A DNA stretch of 9,573 bases from an uncultured Ruminococcus sp. Its GTDB lineage: Bacteria; Bacillota; Clostridia; Oscillospirales; CAG-272. The stretch is from the NCBI GenBank assembly GCA_905202255.1, contig CAJKRH010000061.1:1-9573 (forward strand), in the 5' to 3' direction. Below the pieces are notes generated by a model. The model saw only the letters and a list, made by a program, of their open reading frames with translations. It had not been told where the DNA came from and searched no databases. Positions 1 to 4,721 of the stretch are shown in pieces (the first letter of the stretch is position 1; each line of letters opens with the position of its first letter). The translations under genes were made by a program, and so were the position numbers.

Positions 1-15
1 CTTTTTGTCCTTTTC

Positions 16-41
16 GTTCTTTTCGGACAAGCGAAAAGAAC
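16..41. repeat. Perfect 10-bp inverted repeat (hairpin) at left edge
   Basis: GTTCTTTTCG (16-25) and CGAAAAGAAC (32-41) are exact reverse complements around the six-base loop GACAAG. No T-run follows on either strand, so it is not a standard intrinsic terminator. It may be a protein-binding palindrome or the end of a transcript from outside the window. The rest of 1-118 is AT-rich and shows no gene. Confidence 0.45.
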
Positions 42-118
42 ATCAAAAGAAAAGTATCTTTATGTATCTTTCTAAGCGTCGATAAAATTAAAAAAAGCAG
101 CGCATCACTTAATCCCCC

Positions 119-194
119 TCTCAACCCTCAGTTTAGTGATTTTCCCCATAAAAATACCGTAAAAACGCCATCTCAACTGAAAGTTTAGTATTTT
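119..194. repeat. Imperfect direct repeat pair upstream of the XRE gene
   Basis: Two copies of the pattern TCTCAAC-N5-GTTTAGT followed by a short A/T stretch lie at 119-143 and 171-194, with starts 52 bp apart (about five helical turns). The second copy also contains AACT-N3-AGTT, a small dyad; the first copy has a degraded version. They end about 25 bp before the -35 box of the XRE-family gene. Such spacing is what an autoregulatory or cooperative operator would look like. That role is inference; the repeats themselves are directly visible. Confidence 0.45.
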
Positions 195-218
195 TTATGC
201 AACTCAACCAACTTTTTA

Positions 219-247
219 TTGACGATTTGGCGAAAATATGCTATACT
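219..247 (+). promoter_or_regulatory. Sigma-A promoter with extended -10 for the XRE gene
   Basis: The -35 box TTGACG (219-224) is followed by a 17-bp spacer and the -10 box TATACT (242-247). TG at 239-240 makes an extended -10. Transcription would start near 254, leaving a leader of about 50 nt that contains the AGGAGA ribosome binding site at 295-300. The promoter shows that the in-frame ATG at 238 cannot be the start, because it lies inside the -10 region. Confidence 0.8.
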
Positions 248-306
248 CTGCTCAGGAGGCGATAACCGGTGTCGCTCCCGAAAATCGATATTACAGGAGA
301 AAAACG

Positions 307-1512
307 ATGGATATAGTAAAAACAATTTCGGAAAAAATACTGGGGCTCAGACGCGAGCGCGGTATAACACAGGATGCACTCGCGGCGGCACTGGGCGTGA
401 CATATCAGGCGGTTTCCAAATGGGAAAACGCGCTCGCCTGCCCCGATGTAACCATGCTTCCGAAAATAGCGGAATATTTCGGCATAAGCATAGCGGAGCT
501 TTTCGGCGAGGAGAAACCCTGCGCAAAAGCGACAGATGAACCGCAGGCGAACTTTGAAGCGGAAAGCGACTGGCAGGACGACAATACGCTCCATGCCGTT
601 CTCTTCCGCGGCAGAAAGATGATAAAGTCAAAAAATATCACAGAAGCCGAAAGAACCGCGGCAGAAAAGGTTGTGCTCACATATGAAGGCGACGTTGGCA
701 ATATACTATCCGATATCGCCGTAGATGTAAAAGGCAATGTAGGCGGATATATTTCCGGAATAAAAACAATAATCACAGTAACCGGCGATGTAGACAGCAA
801 TATTATCAGCACAAGCGGAACAGTAAATATAACCGGCAATGTAGATGGCAATGTCGTCGGCACAGGAGCTACAATAACGGTAGATGGTGATATAAGCGGT
901 AATGTTTCAGGCACAGGAATAAGGGTAAATGTTTCAGGCAAAGTCAATGGCAAAAGTGCCGATGACTATCTTAAAGCAGGCGCGGATGCGGCTAAAGCGG
1001 CACTCTCAGATATATTTGATGCAAGCAAAATCGTAGATGATGCGCTGAAAAATATCGGCAATATCGAAATACCCAAAATAAATTTTAATGCCGATTGCAA
1101 CTATGACTCTGATGATGACGACGACAATGATTATGCAGACCTCGCAGATACTGCATCAGACCTTCATGACCTCCTCTCCGAAATGGAGGATTTGCAGGAC
1201 GAGCTCGAAGATTTAAAAGATGAACTGGAAGATTTAAACGACGAGCTTGAGGATTTGAACGATGAAGCGGAAGACCTGCGCGATGAACTCTCCGACCTTG
1301 CCGACGAGCTTTCCGATGCCGACAGCGACGATGAACGCAAGCGCATAATCGATGACATGAGCGATAAAAAGAGCGAGATAAGCGACAAAAATTCGGAGAT
1401 AAAAGATAAAAAATCCGAAATTTCCGACAAAAAAGAAGAAATCGCCGAAAAGCGCGCGGAAATCGCCGAAAAGAAAAGCGAGATAGCGGAAAAGAAAGAA
1501 GCACTCAGATAA
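307..1512 (+). CDS. XRE-family HTH protein with bactofilin-like beta-helix and heptad-repeat coiled coil
   Basis: 401 residues from ATG 307, six bases after AGGAGA (295-300). Residues 1-70 are a typical XRE/Cro helix-turn-helix (TQDALAAALGVTYQAVSKWE, 21-40), so DNA binding is likely. Residues about 124-216 repeat every 17-18 residues as V-x-[VI]-x-G-[DNK]-[VI], about five rungs, like the right-handed beta-helix of polymerising bactofilins. A linker and an acidic patch (267-276) follow. Residues 295-336 are six exact heptads of the type DLxDELE; 337-352 form a charged hinge; 353-401 are seven heptads of the type DKKSEIS/EKKSEIA. There is no signal peptide or membrane segment, so it should be cytoplasmic. 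It is monocistronic, with its own promoter and terminator, and may be autoregulated through the upstream repeats. Domain assignments are by eye. The HTH is secure; the beta-helix comparison is moderate; filament formation is inference. Its target is unknown. Confidence 0.85.
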   Translation: MDIVKTISEKILGLRRERGITQDALAAALGVTYQAVSKWENALACPDVTMLPKIAEYFGISIAELFGEEKPCAKATDEPQANFEAESDWQDDNTLHAVLFRGRKMIKSKNITEAERTAAEKVVLTYEGDVGNILSDIAVDVKGNVGGYISGIKTIITVTGDVDSNIISTSGTVNITGNVDGNVVGTGATITVDGDISGNVSGTGIRVNVSGKVNGKSADDYLKAGADAAKAALSDIFDASKIVDDALKNIGNIEIPKINFNADCNYDSDDDDDNDYADLADTASDLHDLLSEMEDLQDELEDLKDELEDLNDELEDLNDEAEDLRDELSDLADELSDADSDDERKRIIDDMSDKKSEISDKNSEIKDKKSEISDKKEEIAEKRAEIAEKKSEIAEKKEALR

Positions 1513-1520
1513 CAAACAGG

Positions 1521-1560
1521 ATAAAAAATATCGGCGTGAAATAACGCCGATATTTTTTAT
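1521..1560. terminator. Bidirectional intrinsic terminator, perfect 16-bp stem
   Basis: ATAAAAAATATCGGCG (1521-1536) pairs exactly with 1545-1560 around the loop TGAAATAA. A-rich and T-rich arm ends supply a U-tract in both directions, so it can stop both the XRE gene (ending 1512) and the convergent gene. The TAA stop of the convergent gene (1557-1559) lies inside the right arm. Confidence 0.9.
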
Positions 1561-1913
1561 TCCATATAATTTTCTATCACGGAATAGAGCTGTTCGCTTG
1601 AATATACCGCTATACCGAGCCGAAGCATTTCCCTCTCGCTCTCAGGCAGAAACTCCGCTTTCGCATCAAGTTCGCGGACAATATCCCCATCGGGCGTGCT
1701 GACGACAATCTTTTCATCATGCAAGCCTACATAATATATCGGCGAAACGGGATTGCCCGTAGTCGTACTTTCGCTTGCCGTGATGCTCTCGAGTGTTTTC
1801 GGCATATCGGCGCGCATGCTGAGGCACACTACCATAGTTATAACCGAAATAATCAGCGATACCATACAGATAAGCGCCGTCACACCTGCCGAAAGTCTGT
1901 ACCTTTCCTCCAT
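1557..1913 (-). CDS. Small single-span membrane protein with BofC C-terminal-like domain
   Basis: 118 residues from the ATG at 1913, preceded on the - strand by an AGGAGGT ribosome binding site with near-ideal spacing; an in-frame upstream ATG at 2018 lacks this support. Residues about 8-32 form one hydrophobic membrane helix. A Ser/Thr-rich linker (42-56) leads to an extracytoplasmic domain at 59-116 with the pattern YYVGLHDEKIVV, then LPESEREMLRLGI, then SSEQLYSVIENY. This resembles the C-terminal domain of BofC, a forespore protein that restrains SpoIVB signalling in Bacillus. The motif order (Y-x-V-x-x-x-x-x-K-I, LP-x-x-x-R-x-x-L-x-x-GI, E-L-x-x-x-x-E-x-Y) recurs in short clostridial membrane proteins whose role is not known. 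It is divergent from the penicillin-binding protein gene, which suggests an envelope setting. Family resemblance is moderate; a sporulation role is not shown. Confidence 0.75.
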   Translation of the reverse strand: MEERYRLSAGVTALICMVSLIISVITMVVCLSMRADMPKTLESITASESTTTGNPVSPIYYVGLHDEKIVVSTPDGDIVRELDAKAEFLPESEREMLRLGIAVYSSEQLYSVIENYME

Positions 1914-1993
1914 TTTATCAACCTCCTGCCTCTTTTTTCCATCATCTTTGCGATACATATTATTGACAGAGAAAAACATAATATTCATGTAAA

Positions 1994-2008
1994 GAGGTGA
2001 TAATTCTG
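1994..2008 (+). promoter_or_regulatory. Ribosome binding site that disputes the start of the penicillin-binding protein
   Basis: AGAGGTGAT (1994-2002) is a strong Shine-Dalgarno match. The GTG at 1997 usually taken as the start lies inside it and has no binding site of its own. The in-frame CTG at 2006 sits about six bases after the AGAGG core, the ideal spacing; ATT at 2003 is another option. The next ATG, at 2102, would cut off the membrane anchor. A TTGACA at 1963-1968 has no convincing -10 partner. Confidence 0.5.
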
Positions 2009-4675
2009 ACAAAAACACATAAATTTCGTAATTTTATCTTAGGATTTTTGCTCGTCGTATTGCTCACGGCGCTCATCTGCATCAGCGCATTTCTTCTTTA
2101 TATGAAATACGGTATTTCCGATGAGCTTGATATAGAATCGCTTGCTCTCGGGCAAAATCTCACGACGAAAATCTATGCCGTTTCGGCAGACGGAACGCCG
2201 ATAGAGCTTGAAAATGAGCGGCTTTTCGGCACGGAAAACAGAATATGGATATCTGAAAACGAGATCCCGCGGCAGGTGAAAAACGCCTTTATCGCGATAG
2301 AAGACCATCGCTTCTATTCGCACAAGGGTATTGACCCAAAGCGCACGGCAGGCGCTGTTCTCAGTTTTTTCGGCAGAAACAACTACGGTGGCTCGACGAT
2401 AACGCAACAGCTGATAAAAAATCTGACAGGCGAAAATTCCGTAACAGTAAAGCGGAAGCTGACAGAAATAAAGCGTGCCGTCGCCCTCGAAAAGACAATG
2501 CCGAAGGAGCGCATTCTCGAGCTTTATCTGAATACCGTCTACCTCTCGCGCAGCTGCTACGGCATAAAAACCGCGGCGGAAAAATATTTTTCGCGCGAGG
2601 TGGGAGACCTCACGCTCACCGAGGCGGCAACGCTCGCGGGAATCATTCAGTATCCCTCGCATTTTGACCCGATTTCAAATCCCGACGCATGCCTTGAGCG
2701 GCGAAATACTGTCCTCTCCCGCATGCATGAGCTGGAAATGATAGGCGACGCGGAATATGAAAGCGCAGTCGCTTCCCCGCTCTCGCTGAATATTTCGGAG
2801 CCGAAAAGGGACGGCGCGCATAATTCATGGTTTACCGACGCCGTAATTGAAGATATAATAAAAGACCTCTGCGATGAAAAAGGCTACAGCCGCGCGGCGG
2901 CATCCTCGCTGATATACTGCGGCGGGCTCTCGATATATACCACTATGCGCCCCGAAATTCAGGCAGAGCTTGAAAACATCTATCTCCATGACGAAAATTT
3001 CCCGAAAAATACGAGCGGCTACTCCGCAGAATCATCCTGCGTTATCGTAGACAGCGAAAACGGCAATGTCGTGGCGCTCGTCGGCGGCAGAGGGGAAAAG
3101 AAATCGGACAGGCTCTTCTGCCTCGCCACGCAGATGCTCCGCTCGCCCGGGTCGGTGATAAAGCCGGTGAGCGTTTATGCGCCCGCGCTCGAATCGGGCA
3201 TCATCACATGGTCGAGCGTCTTTGACGATGTGCCGTGCACATTCCGCAAGTCAGGCGAAAAATATATTCCATGGCCGAAGAACAACCCGCGCATTTACTC
3301 GGGTATCACAAATGTAAAAAGTGCTGTGGAGAAATCGATAAACACCGTTTCCGTCAGGGTGCTCGAGCAGGTCGGCATATCGAAATCGTTCTATTTCTGC
3401 AAGAAAGCGGGACTTTCCACCCTGACGGAACGCAAAAAACTCCCCACAGGCGGTTCGCTTACCGATATGGCTGTCGCTCCGCTCGCTCTCGGTGCTACGA
3501 GCATCGGCGTTTCCGTGCGCGAGATGACGGCGGCATATACGATGTTTGCGGCAGGCGGAAAAGGCTCGCGGGCAAGAACCTACACGCAGGTTCTCGACAA
3601 AAACGGCGATATTCTGCTCGAAAAAAAGCAAAACAGCCGCGAAATCATTTCTCCCGAAAATGCCGAGATAATGACTCGGCTCATGGAAAATGTCGTCACT
3701 CACGGCACGGCAAGCAATATCGCCCTTGCAAAAGTACTGCCGATTGCCGGCAAAACCGGAACCTCCGGCGCCAATACCGACCGCTGGTTTATCGGATATA
3801 CTCGCGGCGGATATGTATGCGGCGTATGGTACGGCTATAAGGAAGCGCGCGATATCGGCACTTATACAGGCAATCCCGCAAGTGCGGTTTTTGACCGCGT
3901 GATGACGGCTCTGCAAAGCAAAAATCTGCTGAAAAGCCCTGCACAAGCCGTTTCCGCAGAGACGGAAAGCAATATCGTTTCCGTTCTCTATTGTCGCGAT
4001 TCGGGCAAGCTCCCGTGCCCTGCCTGCGCTCTCGACCCGCGCGGGAACAGAGTGGAGCTCGGTTATTTCATAAAAGGCACCGAGCCGACGGAAAAATGCG
4101 ATGCGCATATCCTCGTGGATTACGACTGCAAAACACACTGCATCGCCTGCGACAAATGCCCGCGCGAAAATATACGGCAGATAGCGCTCGTGAAAAATTA
4201 TTCGCGCTCGTTTCCGTGTCAGGTCTCGGTAACGGACGCGCAGTATATGTACAGGCAGCTTCCATGCGGCATGATTCCCTCCTGTGCCGCATGCGATGCT
4301 TTCTTTCAGAGTATGGCGGCATCGGGCGAATATTTCGGAACATCCCGCCGCACCCTCGCCTATAATCGCATATGCGCCGAGCATTATCTGATGCCGGACG
4401 AACCCGAAACAGAGGAAACGACGGAAAGCGGCACCGAAACGGCGACGACGGATTCCGCGCAGACCGCTACGACAGCTCCGCCCGCATCGACCTCGAAGCT
4501 GCCGACCGAAAGAACAACCGCTCCCGCCGAAACGACTGCCACGGAAACATCGGAAAAGAAAAAATCATGGTGGCAAAGATGGCGAAACAAAGATACAGTG
4601 GCTACCGAAACGACCGAAACGGCAGAGACAACAGAACCCGCCGCCACAAGACGGAACAGATACAGAAGAAAATAA
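1997..4675 (+). CDS. Class A (bifunctional) penicillin-binding protein, PBP1A type
   Basis: 892 residues from GTG 1997 (889 if CTG 2006 is the start). It polymerises lipid II and cross-links peptidoglycan outside the membrane. Residues 12-36 are the membrane anchor. The GT51 glycosyltransferase spans about 80-250, with EDHRFYSHKGID (catalytic Glu102), GGSTITQQLIKNLT (131-144), RKLTEIKRA (153-161) and ERILELYLN (171-179). The transpeptidase spans about 345-640, with all three active-site motifs: SVIK (Ser386-Lys389), SIN (447-449) and KTG (586-588). Both activities therefore look intact. Residues 660-800 hold 13 cysteines, including CPAC, CIACDKC and CAAC; the first part (YCRDSGKLPC, GTEPTEKCD) is common in clostridial homologues, the rest seems extended. 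The tail (801-892) is Thr/Glu/Ala-rich and carries a basic Trp cluster (KKKSWWQRWRNK) and a basic end. It is divergent from the BofC-like gene and stops before a strong terminator. Confidence 0.95.
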   Translation: MIILTKTHKFRNFILGFLLVVLLTALICISAFLLYMKYGISDELDIESLALGQNLTTKIYAVSADGTPIELENERLFGTENRIWISENEIPRQVKNAFIAIEDHRFYSHKGIDPKRTAGAVLSFFGRNNYGGSTITQQLIKNLTGENSVTVKRKLTEIKRAVALEKTMPKERILELYLNTVYLSRSCYGIKTAAEKYFSREVGDLTLTEAATLAGIIQYPSHFDPISNPDACLERRNTVLSRMHELEMIGDAEYESAVASPLSLNISEPKRDGAHNSWFTDAVIEDIIKDLCDEKGYSRAAASSLIYCGGLSIYTTMRPEIQAELENIYLHDENFPKNTSGYSAESSCVIVDSENGNVVALVGGRGEKKSDRLFCLATQMLRSPGSVIKPVSVYAPALESGIITWSSVFDDVPCTFRKSGEKYIPWPKNNPRIYSGITNVKSAVEKSINTVSVRVLEQVGISKSFYFCKKAGLSTLTERKKLPTGGSLTDMAVAPLALGATSIGVSVREMTAAYTMFAAGGKGSRARTYTQVLDKNGDILLEKKQNSREIISPENAEIMTRLMENVVTHGTASNIALAKVLPIAGKTGTSGANTDRWFIGYTRGGYVCGVWYGYKEARDIGTYTGNPASAVFDRVMTALQSKNLLKSPAQAVSAETESNIVSVLYCRDSGKLPCPACALDPRGNRVELGYFIKGTEPTEKCDAHILVDYDCKTHCIACDKCPRENIRQIALVKNYSRSFPCQVSVTDAQYMYRQLPCGMIPSCAACDAFFQSMAASGEYFGTSRRTLAYNRICAEHYLMPDEPETEETTESGTETATTDSAQTATTAPPASTSKLPTERTTAPAETTATETSEKKKSWWQRWRNKDTVATETTETAETTEPAATRRNRYRRK

Positions 4676-4678
4676 CGC

Positions 4679-4712
4679 AAAATACCCGCTTGCTCTCGCA
4701 AGCGGGTATTTT
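4679..4712. terminator. Bidirectional intrinsic terminator, perfect 15-bp stem
   Basis: AAAATACCCGCTTGC (4679-4693) pairs exactly with 4698-4712 around the loop TCTC. The GC-rich core flanked by A4 and T4 serves both converging genes, the penicillin-binding protein (stop TAA 4673-4675) and the large - strand membrane protein (stop TGA at 4722-4724). Confidence 0.92.
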
Positions 4713-4721
4713 CATTACTTA

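Noticed and set aside
16..41. Intrinsic terminator of an upstream gene
   Set aside because: The stem is perfect but no U-tract follows on either strand, and no gene end is visible in the window.
405..953. 182-residue open frame antisense to the XRE gene
   Set aside because: Its Pro/Thr/Val composition is the mirror of the beta-helix repeats on the + strand, and no ribosome binding site precedes it.
307..1512. XRE gene as antitoxin or phage repressor
   Set aside because: No toxin, integrase or phage gene is adjacent, and the beta-helix plus coiled-coil architecture does not fit a simple antitoxin or CI-type repressor.
1963..1991. Promoter TTGACA for the penicillin-binding protein
   Set aside because: The -35 box is perfect, but the position 17-18 bases downstream (CATGTA or ATGTAA) is a poor -10, and the transcript would begin inside the ribosome binding site.
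3251..4384. 377-residue open frame antisense to the penicillin-binding protein
   Set aside because: It lies wholly opposite a gene with intact catalytic motifs and reads as a codon-bias shadow without a start signal.
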